Source: an uncultured Chromatiaceae bacterium | Lineage (GTDB): Bacteria; Pseudomonadota; Gammaproteobacteria; Enterobacterales; Alteromonadaceae | DNA length: 64,000 nt | Direction: 5' to 3' | NCBI GenBank assembly: GCA_946482325.1 | Contig: CAMLRA010000004.1 | Coordinates: 11,487 to 75,486, forward strand | Shown here: piece after piece, positions 1-7,988 of the stretch | How the letters are laid out: each line of letters opens with the position of its first letter | How positions within the stretch are numbered: the first letter of the stretch is position 1 | Notes under the pieces: generated by a model | The model's input: the letters and a program-made list of their open reading frames with translations, nothing else | Database searches by the model: none | What the model was told of the DNA's origin: nothing | Made by a program: the position numbers and the translations under genes

Positions 1-411
1 CTGCATCTGATAGTGCTCGGTCAGCGCCGGGTCCGATTTAAAAGCGGTATGACCACTGGCCAGCAGTTGGCCCCGCACTAAATCCTGATCGTAGACATCA
101 GTAAAACGCGCGCTGAGCCCGCTGCCTTCAACTTGCACCGGCGTTTGCAGATAAAACGCCGCCTGCAGTTGATTACTGCTGCCGATGGCGGAAGTCGTGG
201 TCTGGTCTTTGACATAAAGCCGGGCATGTAAGGTCAGTTGGTTGGCTGCAGTGGTGTCGGGCGTTTCGCTCGTGCTGACCGGTTCGGCTGTGACCTCAGT
301 TTCTGCGGTCGTCGCTGTGGTGTCCTGTTGCGGCGCCGGTGAGCAGGCGGTTAACGCCAGTAACAGCAGGCCGGCGGACGAAATAAATAACGGTGTTGAT
401 AAACTGGACAT
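1..411 (-). CDS. Putative lipoprotein, C-terminus beyond the left edge
   Basis: Reading leftward from an ATG at 411 the frame stays open for 137 codons to the edge of the window, so the 3' end is missing. The start has a GGAGG-type ribosome site 5 bases upstream. The N-terminus is a hydrophobic signal ending in a lipobox, Leu-Thr-Ala-Cys with Cys at about residue 23. A Thr/Glu-rich linker to about residue 57 follows, then what looks like the start of a beta-rich domain. This predicts an envelope lipoprotein with a flexible tether. I do not recognise the family. It is the last visible gene of a same-strand run with the thioredoxin-like lipoprotein and the hydrolase upstream. Confidence 0.7.
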   Translation of the reverse strand, partial: MSSLSTPLFISSAGLLLLALTACSPAPQQDTTATTAETEVTAEPVSTSETPDTTAANQLTLHARLYVKDQTTTSAIGSSNQLQAAFYLQTPVQVEGSGLSARFTDVYDQDLVRGQLLASGHTAFKSDPALTEHYQMQ

Positions 412-515
412 GGCTCCCTCCGGGTTGGATAACGGACAAACTTCAGGCCCAGTGTCGGCAGCCGGGCCTGAATCCGCGGTGAATCAATAGCCGCCTCATA
501 ATCAACGCAGCAGTA

Positions 516-1055
516 TTACCAGCGAAGCTGCGCGACCGCATCCGGCACTTCACCCAGCAGCACCTGCCGGATTGAACCATCAGCACCGACGGTCACCAGC
601 TGCGGAATGCCTTTGCTGGCGACCTGGTGGTACAACGCCCGGTCCGGATCTGCCACTAACGCAAAATTCAGCCGATAGTCGCTGCGAAACTTCTGCAACG
701 CCGGAATTTGTTCTTCGCGGCCAATGCCGATGATTTGTAAATCTTGCTGGCGCACCAGATCTGACGCCATCAGCTGCGTCATGGCGCGTTGTGAATCATG
801 GCACCAGGTGGCGAAAAAAATCAGCAGCTGGCGTTTACCCGCTGCCAGCTGGATTTCATTGCCGTCGATACTACGCAGCGTCTGCCAAGGCAGTCTGGCG
901 CCAGGCTTGATGGCAAATGCAGCAGAAGCTGCAGCCGGCGCGGCGGGCGCTGTCACTGCCTGCGCAGCAACCGGAGCCGGCGTCTGGCTACAGGCACTCA
1001 GGCTCAGCAAAGTGCCGGCCACCACAGCGAGATGAACACAAACCAATTTACGCAT
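516..1055 (-). CDS. Thioredoxin-fold (TlpA/redoxin-like) lipoprotein with a CxxS site
   Basis: An exported thioredoxin-like protein of 179 residues. The ATG at 1055 follows an AGGGG ribosome site and is preferred over the in-frame GTG just before it. A signal peptide ends in the lipobox Leu-Ser-Ala-Cys (Cys about 22). An Ala/Pro-rich tether follows, then a redoxin domain from about residue 50. The active-site region reads Phe-Ala-Thr-Trp-Cys-His-Asp-Ser, so the usual second Cys of the WCxxC motif is Ser, and the cis-Pro segment (Gly-Ile-Pro-Gln-Leu) is present. A monothiol site cannot do normal dithiol exchange. It may act as a mixed-disulfide isomerase or reductase, a peroxidase-like thiol, or a binding protein (inference). 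Confidence 0.8.
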   Translation of the reverse strand: MRKLVCVHLAVVAGTLLSLSACSQTPAPVAAQAVTAPAAPAAASAAFAIKPGARLPWQTLRSIDGNEIQLAAGKRQLLIFFATWCHDSQRAMTQLMASDLVRQQDLQIIGIGREEQIPALQKFRSDYRLNFALVADPDRALYHQVASKGIPQLVTVGADGSIRQVLLGEVPDAVAQLRW

Positions 1056-1103
1056 CACAACCCCTGTTTTTTTTGATTTTTATGAAAAATAACCCGCTGC
1101 AAT

Positions 1104-2141
1104 TTAGCGCAGCTGTCGGCGGATAAACTGATCCATTTGCTCGCGCAGTTGCGGCATTTGTTTACGCAAACTGTGGTCACCGCCCGGCACTATCACCAGT
1201 TCGTGCGGTTGTTTGCGTTCAGCCAGCAATTTAGCGATTTGTGTCGCGTTGCCAACCGCTACCCGTTCGTCTTTATCACCATGCACAATCATCACTGGCA
1301 AGTCAGCGCGGATTTGTGGCAGGAAATGGCTGACTGAACGTTGTTGTAAACTGGCGGTTTTCTGGCTAGCGTAATCCGGAATACGCGCCTTGTAGACATT
1401 TTCCATTTCAGGGCGGACTTTCAGGTCAGCCTCTAAATTGGTCATACCGGCAATAATCACCAACGCATCCAGTTCCGGCCATTGTTTGGCGGCCAGCCAG
1501 GTCTGCATGCCACCACGGCTGTGGCCCATCATCGCCACATGTTCAGGATTGGCCGCAGGCACTTTGTTCAGCATGGTTTTAAACGCCAGCACATCGGCCA
1601 CATCGGCGCCGCCAAATTCGTCTTTGCCCATTTGTTCCGGCGGTAATTTCAGCTGGTTGTGCTCACCGCGGTAGTTACTGGCAAACACCACATAACCTTG
1701 TGCCGCCAGCGGCATCAGCTGACCTACAGCATTCGGGAAAAGCAACGCGCCTAACTTGCCATTGCCGCCGCGGTTATACACCAGCACCGGCAACGATTTA
1801 GCAGCCGCCTGTTTCGGCTGGATCAGATACCCCAACACCTTCACACCATCGACATCATAAACAAATTGTTCGCAGTGTAGCTGTTGCTGAAATTGCTCAT
1901 ACATGGCGCGTGGCAGCGATTTATTGATCATCGCGCCCATATTCGGGTTATTCGGACTCATCCGTTTTATCATACTGACGAAGCCATCATAACTGCTGAC
2001 GGGACCGGAAAAACAATCTCGGGAATTTTCCAGCAGTGGCTGAAAAGGAGTGGTGGTCGCGGGTGCAGCAGCCTGCGACAGACCTGCGGATAACAAAAAA
2101 ACTGCGGGGCAAACCAAGGGCAATAAATGCTTTAACTTCAT
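1104..2141 (-). CDS. Exported alpha/beta hydrolase, prolyl-oligopeptidase (S9)-like
   Basis: 345 residues with a cleavable signal peptide (about 1-25), so periplasmic or secreted. The C-terminal half is an alpha/beta hydrolase of the S9/dienelactone type. The nucleophile elbow is Gly-His-Ser-Arg-Gly-Gly with Ser208. The likely acid is Asp291 in His-Gly-Asp-Lys-Asp-Glu-Arg-Val and the likely base is His323 in Gly-Gly-Asp-His-Ser. An oxyanion-type Asn-Arg-Gly-Gly stretch lies near residue 123. There is no beta-propeller, so it is shorter than true prolyl oligopeptidases and could be an esterase or dipeptidyl-type peptidase. The substrate cannot be read from the sequence. It lies 48 bases upstream of the thioredoxin-like gene on the same strand. 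Confidence 0.85.
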   Translation of the reverse strand: MKLKHLLPLVCPAVFLLSAGLSQAAAPATTTPFQPLLENSRDCFSGPVSSYDGFVSMIKRMSPNNPNMGAMINKSLPRAMYEQFQQQLHCEQFVYDVDGVKVLGYLIQPKQAAAKSLPVLVYNRGGNGKLGALLFPNAVGQLMPLAAQGYVVFASNYRGEHNQLKLPPEQMGKDEFGGADVADVLAFKTMLNKVPAANPEHVAMMGHSRGGMQTWLAAKQWPELDALVIIAGMTNLEADLKVRPEMENVYKARIPDYASQKTASLQQRSVSHFLPQIRADLPVMIVHGDKDERVAVGNATQIAKLLAERKQPHELVIVPGGDHSLRKQMPQLREQMDQFIRRQLR

Positions 2142-2220
2142 CAGGATAACTCCATTCCCATGTTATTTTCTGGTCATAGAGTAACAGGGAAGATCCACGG
2201 AATGAAGCGATGAATTTACG

Positions 2221-3477
2221 TTAATTCAACATTTTCAGTATTTTTTGTAAGAAACGTTGTTCCGCCGCCTGACTGGTTTTCGCCAGCGCCTGCTGATAAT
2301 AATGCCGAGCCAGCTCTGTCTGTTGCAGCTGGCGGTAGCAGTCAGCGAGCGCCGCATCAAGCAGATGATAACTGCCAAGCTCCCCCTGTTGTGCCAGCGC
2401 CTGCAACAGCGGCAATGCGGCGGTTGCACCGTCACGCTGGCTAATGGCTACAGCCCGGTTTAATGCCACCACCGGGCCGGGCTCCAGCCGCAGCAGTACA
2501 TCATACAAGGCGGCAATTTGCGGCCAGTCAGTGTCGGCCGCCGTCGGGCTTTCGGCGTGTATTGCGGCGATTGCCGCCTGCAGTGCATAAGGGCCAAAGC
2601 GTGGCCCGGACAACGCCTGTTCAGTGAGCCGGACACCTTCGGCAATCAGGGCTGAGTCCCACAAAGTGCGGTCCTGCTCAGCCAGTGTAATCAGATCGCC
2701 GGCTGGGTCCAGCCGTGCCGCGCGCCGGCTTTCCTGCAACAGCAATAGTGCCAGCAGCGCTTTGATTTCACCATCTGACGGCATTAACTGCTGCAGCAAC
2801 CGGGCAAGCCGGATGGCCTGCGCCGATAATTCGGCACACAACAGTTTGTCGCCGCTGCTTTGGCTGTAACCTTCGTTAAACAGCAGATAAATCACTTTTA
2901 AAACCGTATCGAGCCGCTCCGGTAATTGATCGGCTTGCGGCACTTCATACGGAATGGCCGCATCGCGGATTTTTTGTTTGGCGCGCACAATACGCTGGGC
3001 AATAGTCACCGGACTTTGCAAAAAAGCGCTGGCGATTTGTTCGGTGGTGAGGCCACAGACTTCGCGCAACGTCAGCGCCAACCGAGCTTCCGGCGACAGC
3101 GCCGGGTGGCAACAGATAAAAATCAGCCGCAGCTCGTCATCCTGCAATATCGCCATGTCGTCCGGCGATTCAGTGTCCCTGACCAGACCTGCGTCATCAC
3201 CCTGCTCCGCGAACCAGGCTTCAGCCGTGACACGTTGCCGCTGCTGGCTGCGCAATTTGTCGATGACCTTAAAGCGGCCAGCCGATACCAGCCAGCTCAG
3301 CGGGTTGTCTGGCAGCCCCTGCGCTGGCCATTGCTGCAGGGCCGCAGCGAAGGCTTCCTGCAGACCGTCTTCCGCCAGCGTGAAATCGCCCAGCAGACGG
3401 ATTAAGGTCGCCAACACGCGGCGCGAATGCTGCTGATATAAAGCCGCGATGGCGGCCGGGTTGACAGTTTCAGACAT
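2221..3477 (-). CDS. ECF-type sigma factor with C-terminal TPR-like domain (ECF42 group)
   Basis: 418 residues. The N-terminal part (about 10-75) is sigma-70 region 2 and about 110-165 is region 4 with a helix-turn-helix. The remaining 240 residues are an Ala/Leu/Gln-rich helical repeat region with TPR character (DUF6596 type). This architecture, twice the usual ECF length, is the hallmark of the ECF42 group, whose members sit next to DGPF (YciI-like) proteins and lack a classical anti-sigma factor. The gene directly upstream is such a DGPF protein, 5 bases away, which supports the call. It probably directs RNA polymerase to its own operon. The activating signal is unknown and the C-terminal domain is thought to be needed for activity in this group. 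Confidence 0.9.
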   Translation of the reverse strand: MSETVNPAAIAALYQQHSRRVLATLIRLLGDFTLAEDGLQEAFAAALQQWPAQGLPDNPLSWLVSAGRFKVIDKLRSQQRQRVTAEAWFAEQGDDAGLVRDTESPDDMAILQDDELRLIFICCHPALSPEARLALTLREVCGLTTEQIASAFLQSPVTIAQRIVRAKQKIRDAAIPYEVPQADQLPERLDTVLKVIYLLFNEGYSQSSGDKLLCAELSAQAIRLARLLQQLMPSDGEIKALLALLLLQESRRAARLDPAGDLITLAEQDRTLWDSALIAEGVRLTEQALSGPRFGPYALQAAIAAIHAESPTAADTDWPQIAALYDVLLRLEPGPVVALNRAVAISQRDGATAALPLLQALAQQGELGSYHLLDAALADCYRQLQQTELARHYYQQALAKTSQAAEQRFLQKILKMLN

Positions 3478-3482
3478 CAGGC

Positions 3483-3827
3483 TCAGACATCCAGCTCACG
3501 GACAGGCCGTACTTCCACCGACCCGACGCGCGCTGCCGGAATACCGGCCGCCAGCGTGATGGCTTCGTTTAAATCGCGCGCTTCGACCAGATAAAAACCA
3601 GCGAGTTGTTCTTTAGTTTCAGCAAAAGGACCGTCGGTTAACAGCGTTTTGCCAGCACGCACCCGCACTGTGGTCGCACTTGCTACCGGCTGCAGCGCCT
3701 CCGCAGCCAGCATACGGCCGCTTTGCTGCACCGCAGCCGCGTAGGCAAAACACTCAGGGTCTTTTGGGCTTTCCGGCAACGAATGCAGAAGCTTTTCGTC
3801 GCTATAGACCAGGCATAAATATTTCAT
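3483..3827 (-). CDS. DGPF-domain (YciI-like) protein, partner of the ECF sigma factor
   Basis: 114 residues. The open frame extends further upstream, but the ATG at 3827 is chosen because it begins the family's conserved Met-Lys-Tyr-Leu-Cys-Leu-Val-Tyr strand and has a GAGGA ribosome site 7 bases before it. That site overlaps the stop codon of the upstream gene. The eponymous motif Asp-Gly-Pro-Phe is present, followed by a conserved Lys-Glu and a Gly-Phe-Tyr segment. DGPF proteins have a ferredoxin-like fold. In ECF42 operons they are regulated by, and perhaps signal to, the sigma factor. No enzymatic activity is established. Confidence 0.9.
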   Translation of the reverse strand: MKYLCLVYSDEKLLHSLPESPKDPECFAYAAAVQQSGRMLAAEALQPVASATTVRVRAGKTLLTDGPFAETKEQLAGFYLVEARDLNEAITLAAGIPAARVGSVEVRPVRELDV

Positions 3828-3837
3828 CGTTTTTTCC

Positions 3838-4278
3838 TCAGGCATCCGGCGTTAAGTTAAACAATGCCGAGCCAGTTACCATATCAAAAGGCACCGAAAA
3901 ATGGTCATGAATAATCCGCCACTGGCCTTGCTGCCATTGCCAGCCCTGGCTTAAACGCATCCAGCAGCCCTGTACTTCGCCTTTGTCGTTGCTGCCGGCG
4001 CAATACAACAGCGCGGTTAATATGGCCAGTGCACCTTCATGACGGATCTGAATATCACGCAGCTCAAAAGCAACATGACTTTGGCAGAATTCCAGACATT
4101 GCTGCCAATGTGTGAAGTAGTCGGCCTGATAAAACTGCAGTTGTTTTACTGCATCAAAGGCGCGGATATCGTCAGCGTAGTTGCTGCGGATGCCGTGCAT
4201 TTCGCCGCGTTTGACAGCTTGCTGCCATTGATCAATCTGATTGTGTAATTGCGATAAAGTCGGATTGGTGTGTGACAT
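3838..4278 (-). CDS. NTF2/SnoaL-like protein heading the sigma-factor operon
   Basis: 146 residues from the ATG at 4278. The frame continues 18 codons upstream, but this Met has a GGAG site about 8 bases away and begins a sensible helix (Thr-Leu-Ser-Gln-Leu-His-Asn-Gln). The pattern is that of SnoaL-like/NTF2 cone-fold proteins: an early Tyr-Ala-Asp-Asp-Ile-Arg-Ala-Phe-Asp segment, a central Tyr-Phe-x-His-Trp, and a terminal Gly-Gln-Trp-Arg-Ile-Ile-His-Asp-His-Phe-Ser-Val-Pro-Phe strand. Such proteins bind or isomerise small hydrophobic molecules, and the ligand here is unknown. Its stop codon overlaps the ribosome site of the DGPF gene, so all three genes probably form one transcript. Confidence 0.8.
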   Translation of the reverse strand: MSHTNPTLSQLHNQIDQWQQAVKRGEMHGIRSNYADDIRAFDAVKQLQFYQADYFTHWQQCLEFCQSHVAFELRDIQIRHEGALAILTALLYCAGSNDKGEVQGCWMRLSQGWQWQQGQWRIIHDHFSVPFDMVTGSALFNLTPDA

Positions 4279-4484
4279 CGGTACGCTCCGTGATGTTTGA
4301 TGAACAGGACGCCCTTGGTCGGTTGCCGCCAAAGCAATTCGACAGCCAGCCGACAGATTTTTTACTGATCAGACCTCCATAGATCCCTGCTACTTACAAA
4401 CACTGACAGTTCTGCAGCAAAACCAAAACAGCCCGGCATATACATCTTATTTACACTGCCGTCATCTTAAGCGGAGGATTTCTG

Positions 4485-7025
4485 ATGAAAAGACGGCAAC
4501 TGTATCCATGGACTTTTTTGAGTTGTTTATTGCTGACTCTGAGTGGCTGCCATGATGACGTGAACAACGTCCTCAAACCCAACCAGGCCACCACGCACGG
4601 CATCTGGCAAAAAGCCGGCTACGGCATTGTGTGGCAGTTAGAGCAAAACCGGCTGCAAATCTTTAATCTGAATACATTTGGTTGTGTGCGCCAGGCCGAC
4701 CATCCGGCAGCAGAAGTCCAGGCACTTCAGCCTCAGCTGCAATTAAGCGCGGATGGCAACACTCTCAGTTTGGCGCAGGACCCGGGCCTATTTGGCCAGT
4801 TCCAACGCCTGACGCAACTGCCCGCCAGCTGTCTGCACCCCATGAATAACACACAGGACAGCGCCAAAAACTTCGAATTTTTCTGGCAGGATATTCAGCA
4901 ATATTACGCATTCACAGCAGAGCGCCAGCTCAACTGGGAACAGCTGTACCGCGAGTATCAGCCGAAATTTGCCAATGCCAGCCCTGAACAGCAGCAACAG
5001 TATTATCAGGAAATCATTGCCCGCTTTGGCGATGCGCATGTGGTACTGGGCAGTGCCGACGGCCCGGCGCTGCAGGGATATGCCCGTCGCGGGCTGTTTG
5101 CACAGGTGGCAGCGGATGGCGAAGCTGGCGACAGCGACAGTCTGTTCACTCAGCTGGACCTTTATCATCAACTGCTGCAACAGCAGACCGATACGCTGTT
5201 ACAGGCTCCGGGTTTACAACAAACCCGCGCCAGTGCCAGCCTGCAATACGGCATGCTGCCGGGTGGTATCGGGTATTTGCGACTGAATCAGCTGTCGGCA
5301 CTGAGCCAGCCAGACCCCGCCTCGTTGGCCCCCAGCGTCTGGCTCCAATTTGCCAATGACGATATCAAAACAGCGACAGCAGCCATGCGGGAACTAGAGC
5401 CCTGGCTGGCGCAAACTAAAGGTCTGATCATCGACCTGCGGTTTAATCAGGGCGGCTTTGATGCGGTGGCTTTGCAAATTGCCAGCCAGTTTAACGCCGA
5501 AACCCGCGTCATCGGCAGCAAAGGTTTGCGCACTGGACGTCAGCACGTCATCAAGCTGGCGGCTGCGAAGACACCTTACCTGAAGCCGTTACAGGTTCTG
5601 GCCGGTGGCTCCACCATCAGTGCCGGCGAAGTGCTGACGCTGGCACTTAAAAGTCTGCCACAGACCACTATTATCGGCGAACCGACGCACGGCTCTTTGT
5701 CTGATGCCTTGTTGCACCAGCTGCCCAATGGCTGGACTCTGACCCTTAGCAACGAGCGATATCTGGACCCGGCCGGCCAGTTACAGGAAGTCCAAGGTGT
5801 GTTACCCGACGTGCCGGTGTATCCATACCTGAGCCTGGATGCGGCGCTGCAAAGCGTCACTGTGCTGGACCGGGCGCTGCAATTGCTGCAGGCACCAGCC
5901 GCGCTGCCAACTTCAGCCGCCGAAGTGCAACACAGCATGCGCCAGTTCCGCCAGCAATTTAACCAACCAGGCATTTCTGCAGCTGTGGTGCGCCAGGGCA
6001 AAGTCGTGGCGACTTTTGCCGAAGGCCTGGCCGATGTCGCCAGCAACACCGCGATGACCGCGGATACCCCGACGCTGGTCGCATCAATCAGTAAAACTTT
6101 GCTTGGCACTGCCATCGCTAAACTGCATATTGCCGTTGACCACCCGTTGCCTGCATTACCGTTTTTGCCGCAAAGACCGGATGGACAGAACTTCAATCCA
6201 AGCTGGCTGCAGCTGGCACAACATCAATCCGGCATTGTCGATCAGGACAACACTTTGTTTTGCGCCATCTACAGCACAGCAGACGGTTCTTCATTGCTCG
6301 ACCAATTGCTTGGCACTGACCAATGCGGCACACCGGAACCGTCGCATCTGCACTTTTTAGCCAGTTATCTGCAACCGGGTGGCCGCTGGTACCAGAGCGC
6401 CAATTTTGGCAGCGCCGGCGTAGAAAACTACAGTAACGTCGGTGCTGAGCTGGCCAGTCTGGCGCTGGAACAACACACCGCAGAACCTTTTGCAGACTGG
6501 TCAAGCCGTGAAATTCTGGCACCGCTGCAGCTGCAGAACACGTTCTGGCCAACTAGAGATTTTCGCAACGCCGCGACTTTATATCTGCCGACACCAGATG
6601 GGAAACTCATGCCGCTGCCGCGTTACGCATCGTCTGATTACTACGACGGCATGCTACACAGTTCAGCCCGTGACCTCGGTACTTATCTGGCTGCCATCGC
6701 CAGCGAAACTCCGGCGCTGGCATTGCCGGGGCTGAGCCAGCCCCGTCGCCATCAGCTGCTGGGCTGGAACCAGCTTTTTACACCGGGCCAGGATTTCCCT
6801 GGTTGGTTTTGGCAGCGCAGCGGTGACTATGTTGGTCATAATGGGTTGTTTGTCGGCGCCAGCAGTATGATGTATTACAACAAAGCTACAGACAGCGGAT
6901 TTGTGTTGCTGCTCAACAGCGATGGTCAATATTCCCTGGCACCGGATGAGACTAAATCGCAGGCCTGGCAACAAGCCATGCTGCAGGTTGCAGCAACGCT
7001 GTACCGGCATGGCCTGAGCTTGTAA
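4485..7025 (+). CDS. Lipoprotein fusing an S41 protease domain to a serine beta-lactamase-type domain
   Basis: 846 residues with a GGAGG ribosome site upstream of the ATG. The signal peptide ends in Leu-Ser-Gly-Cys (Cys22), giving a lipoprotein. Residues about 120-460 match S41 C-terminal-processing peptidases: Ile-Ile-Asp-Leu-Arg-Phe-Asn-Gln-Gly-Gly, then Ser-Thr-Ile-Ser-Ala-Gly-Glu with the predicted nucleophile Ser379, then Gly-Glu-Pro-Thr-His-Gly. Residues about 485-846 are a class C beta-lactamase/serine hydrolase domain with Ser534-Ile-Ser-Lys537 (SxxK), Tyr649-Ser-Asn651 (YxN) and His785-Asn-Gly787 (the KTG-box equivalent). Both catalytic centres look intact. The single continuous frame with no internal start makes a true fusion more likely than a sequencing join. 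The substrate is unknown. Confidence 0.88.
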   Translation: MKRRQLYPWTFLSCLLLTLSGCHDDVNNVLKPNQATTHGIWQKAGYGIVWQLEQNRLQIFNLNTFGCVRQADHPAAEVQALQPQLQLSADGNTLSLAQDPGLFGQFQRLTQLPASCLHPMNNTQDSAKNFEFFWQDIQQYYAFTAERQLNWEQLYREYQPKFANASPEQQQQYYQEIIARFGDAHVVLGSADGPALQGYARRGLFAQVAADGEAGDSDSLFTQLDLYHQLLQQQTDTLLQAPGLQQTRASASLQYGMLPGGIGYLRLNQLSALSQPDPASLAPSVWLQFANDDIKTATAAMRELEPWLAQTKGLIIDLRFNQGGFDAVALQIASQFNAETRVIGSKGLRTGRQHVIKLAAAKTPYLKPLQVLAGGSTISAGEVLTLALKSLPQTTIIGEPTHGSLSDALLHQLPNGWTLTLSNERYLDPAGQLQEVQGVLPDVPVYPYLSLDAALQSVTVLDRALQLLQAPAALPTSAAEVQHSMRQFRQQFNQPGISAAVVRQGKVVATFAEGLADVASNTAMTADTPTLVASISKTLLGTAIAKLHIAVDHPLPALPFLPQRPDGQNFNPSWLQLAQHQSGIVDQDNTLFCAIYSTADGSSLLDQLLGTDQCGTPEPSHLHFLASYLQPGGRWYQSANFGSAGVENYSNVGAELASLALEQHTAEPFADWSSREILAPLQLQNTFWPTRDFRNAATLYLPTPDGKLMPLPRYASSDYYDGMLHSSARDLGTYLAAIASETPALALPGLSQPRRHQLLGWNQLFTPGQDFPGWFWQRSGDYVGHNGLFVGASSMMYYNKATDSGFVLLLNSDGQYSLAPDETKSQAWQQAMLQVAATLYRHGLSL

Positions 7026-7034
7026 GACGTGCCT

Positions 7035-7058
7035 GAAGCTGGTGCGTGCACCAGCTTC
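7035..7058. terminator. Hairpin after the S41/beta-lactamase fusion gene
   Basis: A 10-base perfect inverted repeat (GAAGCTGGTG / CACCAGCTTC) with a 4-base loop begins 9 bases after the stop codon. No T-run follows, so it is a weak intrinsic terminator or an mRNA 3'-end stabiliser. Confidence 0.4.
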
Positions 7059-7195
7059 GCCCCGAGAAAGCCAGAGTCATAACAGGGGGGTTAGCATAAA
7101 CAGGAACAAAAACCATGGGAACAATCAACAGACCTTGGCTAGAATCTGCATAGTTGCCAGACCGGCGCGGCCCCGGCACCACCAAGGAATTCCTG

Positions 7196-7942
7196 ATGCA
7201 TACAATGTTTCTTCCCTCCACGGCTTTACTCTTGGCCAGCAATGCGTTGGCACAACAGCCGGCAAGCTATCCGGTACAGCAGTTGTCACCAGAATTGCAG
7301 GTGCAGCAACTGGCCGAAGGGCTGTGGCTGCACCGAACCGAACAAAAACTGAGCAATGGGGCAGTTTTTACCTCAAACGGCCTGCTGCTCGACACGCCAG
7401 AGGGCATCTGGATACTCGATACCGCCTGGGGTTTTTATCCAACCCGGGATTTATTGCACTGGATTGATGTAGTACTACAACGCCCTGTGGTGAAGGCGAT
7501 AGCCACCCATGCGCATGAAGACCGCACCGGCGGCGTCGTTGCACTGACCGAACGCGGTATCCCACTGCAAGTAACAGCGCAGACCGCTGCATTGGCAGCA
7601 AAAGCTGGCATTCAACCGCTGCAAGCCGTGACAAATCTTGCGATTGGCGCCGTGTATCAAGATGGCCCTGTCCAGTGGTTTTACCCGGGGCCTGGCCACA
7701 CTATCGACAATATAGTTCTGTACCTGCCACACTATCAGCTGCTACATGGCGGCTGTTTTGTCAAAGCGCCCCGTTATCCCGGCCTTGGCAATATTGCCGA
7801 TGCCGACGTCAAAGCCTGGCCGGGTAGCCTGAAACACTTAAAAGCCGCTTATCCGCGGGTGAAAATGCTGGTGCCTGGCCATGGCAATATCGCCGACGGG
7901 GCTTTACTGGACTATTCGTTGTCGTTATTCAGCACGCCATAA
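7196..7942 (+). CDS. Subclass B1 metallo-beta-lactamase
   Basis: 248 residues from the ATG at 7196, which follows an AAGGA site and begins a signal peptide (about 1-19), giving a periplasmic enzyme. All six zinc ligands of subclass B1 enzymes are visible: His105, His107 and Asp109 (His-Ala-His-Glu-Asp), His168 (Gly-Pro-Gly-His-Thr), Cys187 (Gly-Gly-Cys-Phe-Val-Lys) and His229 (Pro-Gly-His-Gly). Lys190 after the Cys ligand is the residue that binds the beta-lactam carboxylate. The following Gly-Leu-Gly-Asn-Ile-x-Asp-Ala-Asp and Ala-Trp-Pro-x-Ser segments are typical of acquired and chromosomal B1 enzymes. It should hydrolyse beta-lactams including carbapenems, though spectrum and expression cannot be judged. 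No integron or insertion sequence is nearby, so it looks resident. Confidence 0.92.
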   Translation: MHTMFLPSTALLLASNALAQQPASYPVQQLSPELQVQQLAEGLWLHRTEQKLSNGAVFTSNGLLLDTPEGIWILDTAWGFYPTRDLLHWIDVVLQRPVVKAIATHAHEDRTGGVVALTERGIPLQVTAQTAALAAKAGIQPLQAVTNLAIGAVYQDGPVQWFYPGPGHTIDNIVLYLPHYQLLHGGCFVKAPRYPGLGNIADADVKAWPGSLKHLKAAYPRVKMLVPGHGNIADGALLDYSLSLFSTP

Positions 7943-7988
7943 CTGACGTCGACCGGCTCAGGCCAGTCGCAGACTTAGAGTAACTGCA

